Source of the DNA: Gnetum montanum
Lineage: Eukaryota > Streptophyta > Gnetopsida > Gnetales > Gnetaceae
DNA length: 64,000 bases
Assembly: GCA_015680685.1 (NCBI GenBank)
Contig: MNCI01021449.1
Location: 7,495 to 71,494, forward strand
Direction of reading: 5' to 3'
Of this stretch, positions 1 to 11,517 are shown one piece after another. Below the pieces are notes generated by a model that was not told the origin of the DNA, did not search any database, and saw only the letters and a program-made list of their open reading frames with translations. The translations under genes were made by a program, and so were the position numbers. Positions within the stretch are counted from its first letter, which is position 1. Each line of letters starts with the position of its first letter.

Positions 1-855
1 TTTTTTTTGTTTTGTGTTTTTGTGCGTGAGAACCACACCATGCAAAGACTTTTTATTTTTATTGTCTCAACTTCCAAAAAGTGGGTAACATCGGAACGAC
101 AAGGAAGCTCAAGAAGAAAACATCCAAGCACCCAAGCGAATGGCCAACACAAATACATCAAGTTTCCTTGAAGTCACACTTGTTTCAAACCTTGAGTCCT
201 TCCTTAGTTTGAGAAGTACCCAGTCACTGATTCATTAGAGTTCCTATTAGGAATGGGACAGTACATTTCCAAGCCAAGAGGAACCATAGACTTTGGTGGA
301 TGGATGGATGAAGTGGACTCATTGCCTGCCATATCAAAAGAACATACCTTAGTGTCAACATCGTAACTTAAAGGTAAAAACCAAACATTAGCAATCAATG
401 AAAAATAGTTCATACCATCATTCCAAACACTTATTGGGTGATGAACTTACATGGTGGATGGCACACACACACGCACACACACACAAAATGGAAAAGTACA
501 ATGATGTTGTAAAAAAAAACGAGAAAAGTTAAAGAAATTTGCAAAACAAAAATTGAAAAAAATTAAAGAAATTTGTAAAACAAAAACATGTAAAATTAAA
601 GAAATTTGTAAAACAAAAACCATGTAAAATAAAAACTTAAAAATAACTGAGGGCCCCATATGATTAGCATAGGTGGCCATCTCCCCCATGATTGAATTGT
701 AAGGGAGAGATCCAAAATAATGAGTGCCTGTTTAAATTTCTCAAAAGTGCCCAACTTCTCCCCGCTGATGTTCTTAGGTTGAGGAGTGGAAGTTGGCGAT
801 GCTCATATTCCAATGTGTCTATGCCTCTGTCATTAACATGAGTTGTCTGCTTAGT
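1..855 (-). other. Non-coding tail of E2 after protease
   Basis: In E7 this position holds reverse transcriptase; here there is none. The minus strand contains CATGGGGGAGATGG (near 690-677), a purine motif like the terminal polypurine tract, then an A-rich plus-strand stretch (about 505-640; T-rich on the element strand) made of three roughly 40-bp imperfect repeats around AAAGAAATTTGTAAAACAAA. An AC dinucleotide microsatellite lies at about 461-486. The rest aligns with E1 38870-39310, so it is element sequence rather than flank. Confidence 0.7.
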
Positions 856-1440
856 TCATTCCATGCATAGTTGTTCGCTCTTTCGAGTAGCTGTCAACCA
901 CGGGGTGTCTACTACTGGTTGTGTGGTTGCTACATATAGGCATCTTTGTTCCAAAGTTTCAAGGACACACCTGTTACATGGAGATATTTCCTCCATGTCA
1001 TCACCCAATGAATCACTATATGTGATACATGGAACTTTCTTCTTCTTGATCTTTTTGTAAATATTTATCCTAGATATTTGCAAGGAAAGATTACGGATCC
1101 CTAGGTATGCATCTACTGTACTTAGCCATGGCCTTCCCATTATAATTGGGAAGCCCCCTTCGTTGTTAACTTCAATCACTAGGAAATCAGCTAGGTATGA
1201 CCACCCACACACAGTGGTGATGATGTCCTCCACCAATCCTAAGGGAATGGTGATGGACTGGTCAGCCAACTCCAGTTGGATGTTACTCTTCTTAAGTTGG
1301 GGCAGGTTCCAGACTTGATACATTTTTCGTGATATTAGATTGACTCCAAAACCTTAGTCAAGAAGAGCCTAATGTGGTGCATTTCCAATGATTTGTAAAT
1401 GAATTAAGGGGCTCCCAGGGTCATATAGTTTCCTGGGAAG
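856..1440 (-). pseudogene. PR: Aspartic protease pseudogene of E2
   Basis: Retropepsin-type protease that would cleave the Gag polyprotein. The active-site segment reads ALLD, stop, GFGVNLIS (near 1370-1335), so the D-S/T-G serine codon is now a stop. Downstream, the open frame 1323-856 keeps MYQVWNLPQLKKSNI, IPLGLVEDI and FPIIMGRPWLST, the flap and C-terminal hydrophobic motifs of gypsy proteases. After a KIKKKKVPCITYSD segment comes an extension with CLYVATTQ, shared with E1 and E7. The frame stops after about 155 codons and no RT follows. Confidence 0.85.
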
Positions 1441-2094
1441 GTGTCCCACCTTGATCCAGTTGGTTACGATATGTGGCAACATAATTGTATGCGTATAGTT
1501 CTTTTGGACTGAAGGGTGCTCCGAAGGGTTAATTGTTGGAGGCATATACATGTACTCAACCTCTTGTTGTTGTGAGAGTTTGTCTAGGCTCCTAATTCTA
1601 AAGAAGGACCTCTTCTTTGTACAGTTGACAGAACCAGCACCCGATTGAATATTTACAAGTTGAATATTTACAGCTCTCACGGCGTTACATTGTTGTGGTT
1701 GAGTAGGTAATTCCCCTTCCATTGTTGGAATAGGTTGTATGGGAACTATGGGTGGAAGAGGTGCGGATGGAGTTGGAGGATGGGATAAGTGTGAGATGTC
1801 TCCCGAAGGAGAAGGAGTCCTCCTGAAGTACTCCTAAACTTGGTAGTCACATTGGGGAGTAGTGTGACCCGTAGAGTCACCTGGAGAAACCGGATGCTGC
1901 ACATAATAACCATAAGGATCAAGCTGTCGATAAGGGTGCTATTGTGTTGGTGGTGGCATCCCCCATGACTATGGGTATTGCCACTGCTGATGTTGTCCAA
2001 TGGGCTATGGTGGAGTTCCACTTGGGTAATATGTTAGTCGTTGGTGGAACTACCTTGTGTTACCTTGTGGATAAGGTAACCTTTGAGGTATTTG
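1441..2094 (-). pseudogene. Gag-protease linker of E2
   Basis: Minus-strand remnants of a low-complexity linker rich in Pro, Gln, His and Tyr, between the Cys/His motif and the protease. E1 (37230-37860) and E3 (18310-18850) have the same type of linker in the same place. It has several frame breaks and no recognisable domain. Confidence 0.6.
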
Positions 2095-3997
2095 TCATTG
2101 ATTGAGTCTTGGATTTAGTGCATACACCCCAGACTCTTGCAAATGTGAGATAACTGGGCAACATCCCTTAGGATGGTCATAGTAGCAGACCTTACATCCA
2201 CTATCATCATCTGTGTTAGAATTCATAGCCTCATCAGAGATAGGAATTTTTCCCTTATCCTTGTTATGTGCAAGGCTTAAATTTCTCCACTTTGTTTTAC
2301 CTTTGTCACTACTTTGTTCCTCCTTAGACTCTTCTACAATTTTCAAGACTATTTCAATTCTTGAGTCTAAAGAATCCCACATTTGGTCTACCTTGGTCGA
2401 TACTTCGGTTGTTAATTTCTAGATTGGCAAGGTTTTCCGGTTCACCAACTCTTCGAGTGGTGACTCATCCTCCTCATCATAGAATTTCACTCCCCTCTTG
2501 TGAAGGGAGGGATCACGGTTATATTCTTCTGCACTTTCCCTCTTATGTAGTTCACCCTCTTCTTGCGCTACTTATTCTAACAAGCTTTGTACTTCTTGGG
2601 CTCTAAGTTGTGATAGCCTCCTTTGGGCATAAGTCCCAAGAGTTCATCTCATTTCGTGCCTTAGCCCATCCACAATGTGGCGAAGTTGATCCCGTTGAGC
2701 ATACCCATGGCCCGAGCAATGATGTAGCAATGTATAGTAGCGGGCCATGGTAGCATCCAAGGGTTCATAAGCACCTTGTTTCCAACCTTGGATTTGCATA
2801 CGTAAATTGGACACTCTGGAGTACATCTGATATTTATTGTTGAAAAGTTCAAGCATCATACTCCACCTCCTGATGGTTTCCAGTTCTAAGGACTAGTACC
2901 AACTCTCTGCTTCTTTGATGAGTGTCCTTGGGAACAACTTAAGCTTCTACCACTCATTGTCTATATTTTGCAAGGCACAGGCATTGTGAAATGCCTATAA
3001 ATGATGTTGTGGATCAGTGTTGTATCCCCTTCAAAACGTGGAATATTATTTATGTCCAAATGCTTGATCCGACTATCTTTTAAGTGCCTTGTGGGAATCC
3101 TAACAGCCTCTGTAATGTCAAGCATACTTTGGGTTGTGAGTAGGGGTTTGTCATGATCATTTCTTTCATGACGTCTATGATGTCTTTGCAGTTCCCTACT
3201 CTCCCTACGTCCTTGCCCTCGTCCTATCTCTCGACTTTCCTGTCGAGGTCTTTCGTCTTCCTTACCTTTATTTGCACCGTTATGTTCATGATGGCTACAC
3301 CCAGATGTGGAAGGAGAGTGTGAGTGGTGAGATGAAGGAGAAGAAGAAGGGGAGCCATCACCATTGTGATGTTTCTTACCTTCTTTGCGGTTGCTTCAGC
3401 CCCGATCGTTATAACGATCTAAGTCTCCATCCTTAATGTGAGTGGTTGTTCCTTCCGTGAATAGTTGGTGTTCACGGGGATCAGAACCTGTAGTATGTAT
3501 AGTTGATCAAAGGCTCTGATGCCTAACCTCTTCACCATCATGAGGAGGGGGAACATCATTTGCTAAAGAACCCGTTATAAGGGGTCCTCATCTCCTATTT
3601 TACTAAGGACATGTGGGGCCTTGCCCTTCGACAATGTGTGTTGACTCTCCTACCTTAAGTCCCTCTTATGTTGCGCATTTGTGGGATAATAATCCCTCAT
3701 ATCAAAGTCCTCAGTAATGTATTCAGCAAATAGTTCCTGCATGCCAATTTGTGTCAAGGCACGGAAGAGCATGTTCAGGACTGATCGATCCGAGGGTAAC
3801 ACGATGTTACCTTGCAGGTCTCTCCATCGCAGCTGTTCATCTTGATGGCAGATAAAGTAAAGTTTGGAATATACTCATCAGGATGAGTATAAACTATCTT
3901 ATATTGTTTAGGACTTGGCTAGTTTTGGTTATGCGTTGTATGTTGTCGACTGTCTTCAGTGTTAGTCCTAGGTGAATTAACTTTGTGAGAAGAAGTA
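2095..3997 (-). pseudogene. gag: gag pseudogene of E2
   Basis: Gag is the structural protein that forms the cytoplasmic virus-like particle. The order follows the E1 copy: an N-terminal stretch with a DEYIPNFT-type motif (near 3870), a charged segment, the conserved capsid-like region (about 3090-2640) containing LELFNNKYQMYSRVSNL and DQLRHIVDGLRHE, a segment with WDSLDSRIEIVLKIVEES (about 2382), and a cysteine/histidine motif CKVCYYDHPKGC (near 2190). There are several frameshifts and stops. The Cys/His motif has spacing CX2CX3HX3C, shorter than the usual CX2CX4HX4C knuckle. Assigned by position after the primer site and similarity to E1, E3 and E7. Confidence 0.8.
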
Positions 3998-4121
3998 ATT
4001 TTTATGGTGTGCTATTCATCATTATATAAATTCTTATTTAATTAATTAACCCAAAGGTTTGTTAAGGCTCCCAATGATTTGAGTGATTTCCTTATGTTCT
4101 AATTGGTGTACAAACACTTAG

Positions 4122-4139
4122 TCCCCAGCAACGGTGCCA
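4122..4139 (-). other. Primer-binding site of E2
   Basis: Directly after the LTR the minus strand reads TGGCACCGTTGCTGGGGA, two mismatches from TGGCGCCGTTGCCGGGGA, the plant retrotransposon site complementary to the 3' end of tRNA-Asp used by Athila/Tat-type elements. It sets the start of minus-strand DNA synthesis and fixes the orientation of E2. Confidence 0.8.
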
Positions 4140-4140
4140 A

Positions 4141-5016
4141 TGATGAGTGGCGGGTATCCCTACACTCAACCATACAAATACGAGCATCGCACACACGATC
4201 CGGTTGAACTCCGCAAACTAAATGCCTACCCGCCGCTTGGAACACTTGGGGTTAATTAATAGTTGTCTTCCCAGGCTTGCTTGTATGTGTCATGGTGTAT
4301 GGTTAAGCAAGTCTAAGGTATATGATTTTTATGGTATTTTGTGTTTTTCTCCTATGCTAAGAGGTAAGGGTTGAGAAACTAAGTCTAACTCTAACTAATG
4401 CACTAAGTCCCTAGCATCAGCATCCGTTCCTAGTTACCGTACACACCCTAAACTATGCAACTGTGGTTACCAAACGCTAATCGTTACTGGGATCACCACA
4501 CGTAACGCACATGCTCAAAGTGGTCGTACTGAGGCACTTAACTAACCTAAGTGTGATAAGCATCCATTCCTTGGCTAACTATACACATCCTTGAATGCTC
4601 GTAACCAAGTCGTACTTATCCTACATTCTAGGAGTTGAGGGTGAGAGAGACTAATCGCAATGAGTAACTGATTTCTTGACTAACCGTACACATTCGTAAA
4701 TGCTCGTAATCAAGTCGTACTCATACCGCGCTAACAACATGTAATACATAACAGGTAGGAAATAACATATAATAAACCTATTCTATGTACTGCAAGGTTT
4801 ATCCACAAAGCTCGTCTTTATTGCCGTACACAACTTGCATTCAATTACAAAGCTGCTCAAATAAAGATTCGTTTACTTGGGGACTCCTACTACGGGCACA
4901 TGGAAAATAATCTTCCGCCAAAGCTTCGCTACTTTAATCCTAGGATGATGAATAAGGGGAGTGCCACCTCTTATTTATAGATATGGTGGTGGACTGCGAT
5001 ATCGCGTCCCATAACA
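4141..5016 (-). repeat. 5' LTR of E2
   Basis: On the minus strand it ends in CGCCACTCATCA at 4141, next to the primer site, exactly like the E1 LTR end. It carries a TATA box (TATAAATA, near 4974-4981), AATAAA near the R region, and the duplicated GGTAAYCC-type motif typical of LTRs in this window. The upstream end is placed at 5016 (TG on the minus strand) because base 5017 onward reads as protease codons of E4. GCGATATCGC at 4996-5005 is a perfect palindrome just upstream of TATA. Confidence 0.8.
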
Positions 5017-5260
5017 TGGCTTAGTACAATTGATACCAAGTTAGGAATGAGAGACTTGTCCTTGGAAAATTTCAAGGATGATAATCATGAGGACATACAA
5101 ATGCAAAAATTTTATGCATTAATTATGATAAAGAAGGATGCAATTATGGGATGAAAGTTTGAAACATCAACACAATCCATATGCCAACCCATAACAAATT
5201 TGAAAAACAAGCATGTATACAGAAAGAAACTATGGCCACTAAATCGGAAGAAACCTAGTA
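5017..5260 (+). pseudogene. PR: Protease C-terminal remnant of E4
   Basis: Reads WLSTID, LGMRDLSLENFKD, matching the C-terminal part of the retropepsin-like domain in E1 (38190-38250) and E3 (19160-19215). The catalytic part is missing because E2 is inserted upstream. The following codons are broken by stops. Confidence 0.7.
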
Positions 5261-7264
5261 GTTAAGAAATGAGAACATAAAATTGTTAAAAATATGCATG
5301 GAACCAACCAACCCACTTATCAACTCCTACCCAAAGAAAATGATGCAAATAGAGAACTTACATAAGGATATCCTAAACCATGACCATGCACCAATAACAG
5401 GTAGTAAACATGAAGATTCAAACCTTGAAATTAAAAATAAAGAAAACATACTTGGACCTTCTAAAGGGGAAAGACCATCTTATCCAAAAAAATATGTCTC
5501 CAAATGATCAAAATTTGATGATCATCAATGTCACATAGGACAATGCATGAAAATGTAAATCATTAAGGATGATAAACAAGGAACTTAGACTATATGATCA
5601 TAGGGATCTATGGTCCATTTTCTGAATATTTACCCATGAGTTTAGTCATGGAAGAGATACCCTATCTTAAATAAGAATTGATAAGTACATTTTAACTTTT
5701 TTGTTTTATAATTTTTTTGTTTAAATTTGTTGTCATACTTTTCTAATTTTTTGGTATTTTCTTCATTATTTAATATCTTTTAAATTCTTTATATGTTTTT
5801 CTTTTCTCACCTATTTATCATTCCTTTTGTAGTTTCACCTTTTATCATATTTTTGTTGATTTTTCTAATAACGTGTAAAGGAATAAACAAGATGTAGTTG
5901 AAACAATGAGAATTTTACCCTATGTTATTAAATCATTAAAGAATTGATTGTATATACAATGAGACCACATCATCCATCCATCCTTTTCCAATAATAAGAG
6001 GTTCTTATCATGAACATAATGACATTCTTCTCATAATAAAACTAAAATAAACCAATGATCATTCTATCTAGATGAAAAGGTGAAGAAGCAAGTGGAAAAT
6101 GAAATGGGTATGAAATCAAGGGGATTTGTGGATTCCCTAAAGCTACAACTATGAGTCTTATCCTACTATTAAGTTGTATTATTTACTTGATTTCTAATGA
6201 AAAATGGAATCTAAAATAAGTGTTTCCTTACCATGACACTAGAAAGACATGTTATCCATGCTTAAAGCTAGTCCTCTACTAAGGTTGATAGGGTAATAAA
6301 TTAATAAATACATATAAGAAAAAAAATCTTGGGGTTCCACTAGAAAGACATGTTATCCATACCTGAAGGTAGGTAACTTCTTAGAAATTTCAAGGTTTCT
6401 TTAACTCCCATTGATTATAAAGCTAGAAAGACATGTTACCCATGTCTAAAGGCACTCCTCTATCTAATGCTCAAGTATCCTTTTAAATAAACAATGTAGT
6501 TAAGATATTACTTCATTGCCAAGTAATAATACTTCTTATAGTTGTGATAGTCTCGCGGTTGTTAGTTTTTGGATGATATAATGTGATGTCATTAGTAACT
6601 AGTATGAACTTAATTTGAATCTTGGATGAAAATAATGATCATTTTAACCATGCAATACACATAGAATTCATTATGCCTATAATAAGAAACCTCATGTCCT
6701 ATTTTCTACAATCCCTGATACTACCATTCCACCTCACTATTATATATAAGTATCATTCCACCTCACTATTATATATATAATTATAATTTAATGGTTTTGT
6801 ATAATATAGTGTTATTTTCTTATTGAGGCAATACTAACATGTGTATCTTGGAAGATACATATGATTTACGTTCAACTCCTTTAGTGCCTACAGACACTTA
6901 TAGGTATGGTTATGCAAGGACATTAAGGATAGGAGTCTGCTTTAGGAAGGATCCAACTCTTGTGCTTCATACTTGATAACTAATTCCACATAATCTTGTA
7001 CCTCCTAAATATGTTAATAATCATCATGATTTCTCTACATATTCATATTTATTCATGAGGTTAGCAATTTTTATCAACCATCTTCTAAAAAGCTTAATTG
7101 ACTTACCTTGCCCAAATTCCTTTTTTCACATACTTTTGAGGACCAATTCTTAAATTTTAAGTATCATATATATGATCAAGAATCATTTGGATCATCTTTA
7201 TACCTTCCAAACTATCCATTTAATTTAATTTTTTCCATGAAAACTAGCAAAAAATTTTAAAAAT
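5261..7264 (+). other. Spacer of E4 between protease and second ORF
   Basis: About 2 kb with no sustained reading frame. A short open frame at 5283-5507 matches the corresponding E3 sequence (19430-19490 and 21214-21350) and is the C-terminal tail of the gag-protease unit. Then come the purine motif (GAGTTTAGTCATGGAAGAGA, near 5639), a 180-bp T-rich stretch, three copies of a roughly 20-bp motif (AGAAAGACATGTTATCCATG type) within 200 bp, and a segment like the E1 and E5 tails (TAGGAAGGATCCAACT near 6945). Confidence 0.65.
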
Positions 7265-7372
7265 TTGATGATGATATTGTAGATACAATATATGAGCCCA
7301 TGCAATATCATATCCATGATGTTGTATCTACAATAGATTCATTATAAAAATCTATATATACACTTTGATCAT
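7265..7372 (+). promoter_or_regulatory. U3-like palindromic segment with TATA in E4
   Basis: Contains TGTAGATACAATATATGAG, then CATGATGTTGTATCTACA, forming inverted repeats (TGTAGATACAA and TTGTATCTACA), followed by TATAAAAATCTATATATA (7346-7363). It aligns with E3 23120-23225 and resembles the U3/TATA part of the E3 LTRs. It may be an internal promoter for the second ORF; function is inferred only. Confidence 0.45.
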
Positions 7373-7750
7373 TAGGAAAGTTTTTCATTTGCTCATTTCA
7401 TGCCTCGGGAGTTCATGTTTTTTTTTTCTGACTTCCAAACCTTCAAAGTTTCATATCTTCATCACCGCACATCCGATTTGAGCCATTCTTATTTCTTTTT
7501 TCTCAAGGAGTGACCAACTTAGTCATGGGAAAGAGCATTATTTGTAGTTTTTTGTGAATTGTACTAACAATTTCTTAACACCTAAAAGAACAAAAGTAAA
7601 GGCAAGAACAATAAAAGAGAATCATATTCTAATTTAACATAAGTTAATAAACTTAATGTTTCTTTCGAAATGATCATTCAAATATGTTTTAAATAAGAAA
7701 TTGTAAATTGTGATAGGTTGTTCAAGATAAATTATCATAAATTTCTCTAA

Positions 7751-8170
7751 ATCTGCAATTAAAATTAAAGTTGTTAATGAATAAAGATTGTGATCAAAAC
7801 CCAAATTCCAATGAAAGGTTATAAACTATTAGAATTTTTTTGGAATGATTGCGTAATCTTAAAAATTCCTTATGATTGTAGATGTTGTCAAAAAGACCCA
7901 AAGCTAGAGGACCATCACAACCAAGGAAGAAAAGACCCAAAGGAAGAGGTAGAGAATAAGGTGGAGAATAAATTCCTCTTGTAAAGTAAGAGGTACAATC
8001 ATACAATGTCAAGTAGCCCACAGCTACGACAAGATAATCTGACTAAGGTAGAAGCTAATATACCACCTGCTCAAAAATAAGGATAATATCTTACACTCTC
8101 GAATGAGTTTTTATAGGCAATTCAAGAAAAATTCCATCATGTCCACTATCATAATGGAACTAAATTTTGG
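7751..8170 (+). pseudogene. 5' fragment of second ORF (ORF2) in E4
   Basis: The segment from GATTGTAGATG (near 7877) onward is the counterpart of E3 ORF2 from 23767. Shared features are a basic Pro/Gly/Arg-rich start (KDPK, then DHHNQGRKDPKEE), an IQEKFHHVHYHNGTK-like stretch, and loss of similarity at about 8165. Only about the first 100 codons remain. The AG immediately before the start resembles a splice acceptor in both copies. Confidence 0.5.
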
Positions 8171-9669
8171 ACCCTTCATGGAGTTTGCACCTGCAAAGTT
8201 TCACTAGCAACTACAAGTCTCTTCCTTTACATCCAAGGAAAGACTCAATGTATCTTAGAGAACTCTTTTTGGTGTGTAGTGATAGTCTAAGATCAACACA
8301 AGCAAGGATTTAAAGCCTTTAGCTTAATGACACAATCACCTTAATTTGGAGTTTACTCTCTCTTTTAAAAGTGGTTTATCCATGAAGCCACATGCATAAC
8401 AACAATAAACTTCTGTGTAATATTAATTAACTTGCCCCTTTCTTGCTTTCTTTTGTAGGCATCAACACCCCAAGGAAGTGGTTGCACACGAGGAAAGGTA
8501 ACAATGCCTTGCATAATCCAACTTGAGTCCATCCTTCATACTTCAATGATTATTGAAACTATAGGAATGAATGTAAGTGTCTAACATAGTCCATCTTGGG
8601 TTCACAAGTGTGCCTTATTGGTGGTTCAAAGGCTACTCTCCTCTACAAGACTAAATGAATCATGGTGATACGTCTTGGGTTTCATGTTAACCATCACATT
8701 CTTTAAAGAACTATATATTTCTAATTCCTTGTATAGATAGAGCTAAGACTTTTGTTGTAGGCATCTCCTCTATAGAAAAAATATTTAAGGATAAATGTTG
8801 TAGCATAGGGGTACATCCTAGTTATTTCAAAGATGCTTATATGTTTATGTACTCTCTAGTCTTCTCATAGATACCTACAAATTGCCCTTGGTTTTTTGAT
8901 GGCTACATTATTAGAGATTTGGTAAAAATTGTAGGGAAGGAGATATTGAAAATAGAAATAGATGACATATAGCTAACACAAAACATTAGAACTTGCATAC
9001 CTTTCAAAGTCAAAACATATTTATTTATGATGGGCATCAAAGAGATTGCCAAATTAAAAAATTGGATATAAACAATATGTTGCTCAAGCATTAATCACAT
9101 TTCATTATTACAATTGTGACATAAGTATAAGTCTATAAGAGTATATGTGTAAGATTGTGATTTGATATTTTCAATGATTTCATATTAATGTTGTCCCATG
9201 AATACGTTGTATAAAGAATATAGATATCATAACAATCATAACATTGTAACCAACATTTCAAGTCTTTTAGGGTAAAGCATGAGGTTCTTTATAGTGGATA
9301 GTTTTAAAAAACTATGAATAACTGAACATCATTTCTAAAAGAAAAAAGAAAAAATGAAAAAGAAATCACAAATCAAAATTTATAATAGCAATAAAAAATT
9401 GCATTTTTTTCAAAATACTAAAATAGAATTGAGGAAAAAATTATTGTCTTGTAGATCTTATGGAGGATGGAATTCTCTATTTTAGTAAATAAATTTAGAA
9501 GGAAGACAAAAAAAAAAATTGTTTATGTGATAAAGTTTAAGAGTTCACATAGATAAACTACAGAAAATGTAAGGAGAGAAGGTTTTAAAAAAAATTGAAA
9601 AATTTCAAGAGTTTCACAGGGATAAACTCCAGTAAAAGACGCTATGATTTTTTTCCTGCTCATTGAATT
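8171..9669. other. Unassigned AT-rich DNA
   Basis: No reading frame, RNA gene or terminal repeat that I can recognise. Homopurine and homopyrimidine runs and short simple repeats are present. Near 9534-9640 there is a weak two-copy repeat (TTTAAGAGTTCACATAGATAAACT and TTTCAAGAGTTTCACAGGG types) about 66 bp apart. Confidence 0.5.
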
Positions 9670-9871
9670 CCAAAATGGTTGTGATTTGAACTCCAGGAAA
9701 TTCTGTGATTTTTGTCTCATAGTTGAAAGTTAAGAATATTAATAAAATGAATTTCAAGTTCAATTCAAAGCCAAAATGGCTGTGATTTGAACTCCAGGAA
9801 ATGCTGTGATTTTTGTCTCATAGTTGAAAGTTAAGAATATTAATAAAATGAATTTCAAGTTCAATTCAAAG
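9670..9871. repeat. Two-copy tandem duplication, 101-bp unit
   Basis: The unit beginning CAAAATGGTTGTGATTTGAA at 9671 is repeated at 9772 with only a few substitutions (GGTT/GGCT, AATT/AATG). The copies are directly adjacent. The near-identity stands out against the decayed surroundings and indicates a recent local duplication. Confidence 0.9.
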
Positions 9872-10704
9872 GTTTCTTAAAGATTTTGGTTTGTTGAAAT
9901 TTTCTGCAGTAAAATGCTACAACTTATATTAGTACTCTCCTTCTTCTGCCTTTCAATTTATTTATATTTATACTTGTACTACAACTTAAACTCATAGTCT
10001 TCTTCCTCTACCATAAAAGCATCATTGGTTTTATGCAAACTTTTCAATTTATTCATATTTTTATTTGTGCCATTCAAGGAAGATTTCCAAGGCCCATGAG
10101 TTTGACTTCATAAATAACCAAACGTAATATGCCCTATACTAACCCTAAATACGGCTTTTGACATCATCCTGTGTGATTTCATGAGGTATGACAAGATTTT
10201 GTTAAGATGCGACTTGGTTTAATCCCTATACCCTAATTTAAATATGAATGATGTAGTTGCATAATAGAAAAGCATTTTAGAACATTATAATTAATTTAGA
10301 TATGAATGATAGTTCGTATATGCTTTCTTTTTTTTTTTAGTAGCGTTAACATTTCCTTTCCTCATTATAGATTATGATGTGAAATAATGCAGTCAAATTT
10401 CGTTGTCAATTTTCACTTCGTTAGTTACAAGTGTAAATATTCCATAAATTATGGGCAAAAATAAAAAATTTCAGCTCAAAAAGACCATAAGAGCTGTAAT
10501 CAATATTTAGCGTTACGAGGCAGCGCCCTCTCCTCGTTCTGGCAGAGGGAACACATCAAAGTGGTAACATTGAGTCTCACTAACAATTTGACAAGTTAAC
10601 TGGTAGTTCTCAGCTACAGATTTAAACTATAGATTTAAATGCTGACCATAAGTTAATAGTAGTTGCTAATTGATCACTGGACGTCCTCGGATTCATTTAT
10701 TTGG

Positions 10705-10814
10705 CATGGGCATAAATTTCAAAGGTTTATCATTTTATTTTAAAAGTAATTTAGGATGACATGGGCATAAATTTCAAAGGTTTATCATTTTATTTTAAAA
10801 GTAATTTAGGATGA
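10705..10814. repeat. Two-copy perfect tandem duplication, 55-bp unit
   Basis: The unit CATGGGCATAAATTTCAAAG, extending to AATTTAGGATGA, occurs at 10705-10759 and again at 10760-10814 with no difference I can see. It is a very recent slippage or unequal-exchange event. Confidence 0.92.
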
Positions 10815-11119
10815 AAAAAATTCAAATGTCTAACGAAGTTAAAATCAGTTTTAATTTCATATTTTAAAATATTGTTTACTTTCTCTTTTTTAAGGAAAAG
10901 ATAAAATATTAAATTACTATCAAAATTTATAAACATTTGTTTATTTATATACTTAAAATATTTTATATCACTTTATGGCTTCTGCATGCCTGAAACATTA
11001 GTTACATTATCTAAAATCTATTATTACAATATATTTATTAATTTCACTATTTATAATCAAAAGAATTACATTAAATTAATGTAGAAGTTTATTAAACTAG
11101 AACCAGTATCATATATGTG

Positions 11120-11226
11120 GATTAAGAGAGGTTTTCAATGCTTTTGGAAACTGGTTCAAGTGCTCCTCAAATTCACATCCTCCTGTAACTTTATCTTGGG
11201 CAACTTGCAACTAGGTATAAAATTTG
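11120..11226 (-). pseudogene. Possible terminal exon of an unrecognised gene remnant
   Basis: On the minus strand an acceptor-like TATACCTAG is followed by an open stretch of about 34 codons (LQVAQDKVTGGCEFEEH, then LNQFPKALKTSLNPHI) ending in TGA. Composition is less AT-biased than the flanks. With the open frame at 11518-11703 about 290 bp upstream, it could be the last exon of a small host-gene fragment. I do not recognise the protein; it could be a chance frame. Confidence 0.2.
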
Positions 11227-11517
11227 CAGAGTGCTAAAGGTGACGCAATAAACAGTGTTTTGAAAAGTAGTCTGTAAATCAGAGACTTAACAAAAGAAGG
11301 GTAGTTTCTATGTCAAAGGTTAATTTTTTTAATTAAAAATAAGTAAAATAAAAGCATGAGCCCTAAAATTTCCTTTATAGTACATACACTTGAAAAATAA
11401 TCAATAACTTTTTTATTAATAATATATCGATTAAGTAAACACCTTCAAGAACAGGAAAGATTTCTGCCGCATAAGAAATCACCCTTCACATATAAAAATA
11501 TAGGGTGTCATTCAAAT

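Larger units (their letters stand above)
1..5016 (-). mobile_element. E2: non-autonomous Ty3/gypsy-type LTR retrotransposon (5' LTR, gag, protease; 3' end outside window)
   Basis: A minus-strand element read from high to low coordinates: 5' LTR (4141-5016), primer-binding site, gag (about 3997-2095), a proline/glutamine-rich linker, protease (about 1440-856), then a non-coding tail. No reverse transcriptase, RNase H or integrase motifs follow the protease. The tail instead matches the tail of E1 (38330-39310), including the purine motif near 690 and the segment around 1-420. The 3' LTR would lie left of base 1. On the right it abuts a protease reading frame of another element (E4), so E2 is inserted inside E4. 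Many stops and frameshifts mark it as dead. Confidence 0.85.
5017..8170 (+). mobile_element. E4: plus-strand LTR-element fragment related to E3 (interrupted by E2)
   Basis: Starts inside a protease frame (WLST, then LGMRDLSLE near 5019-5080), the same motif as E1 WLSTINACLGIHDLSLE, showing that E2 cut the protease here. It then parallels E3: purine motif region (5640), T-rich tract (5690-5870), repeated AGAAAGACATGTTATCCATG motifs (6241, 6342, 6425), a U3-like segment (7265-7372) and the 5' end of the second reading frame (from about 7880). Similarity to E3 fades near 8160-8170 and no 3' LTR is seen, so the element is 3'-truncated. Its gag should lie left of E2, outside the window. Confidence 0.75.

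Noticed and set aside
461-640. Short regular repeats considered as a CRISPR-like array
   Set aside because: No conserved repeat with unique spacers; simple AC and A-rich tandem repeats in plant DNA.
447-689. 80-codon minus-strand frame with repeated hydrophobic peptide
   Set aside because: Generated by the 40-bp A-rich repeats and the AC microsatellite in the E2 tail.
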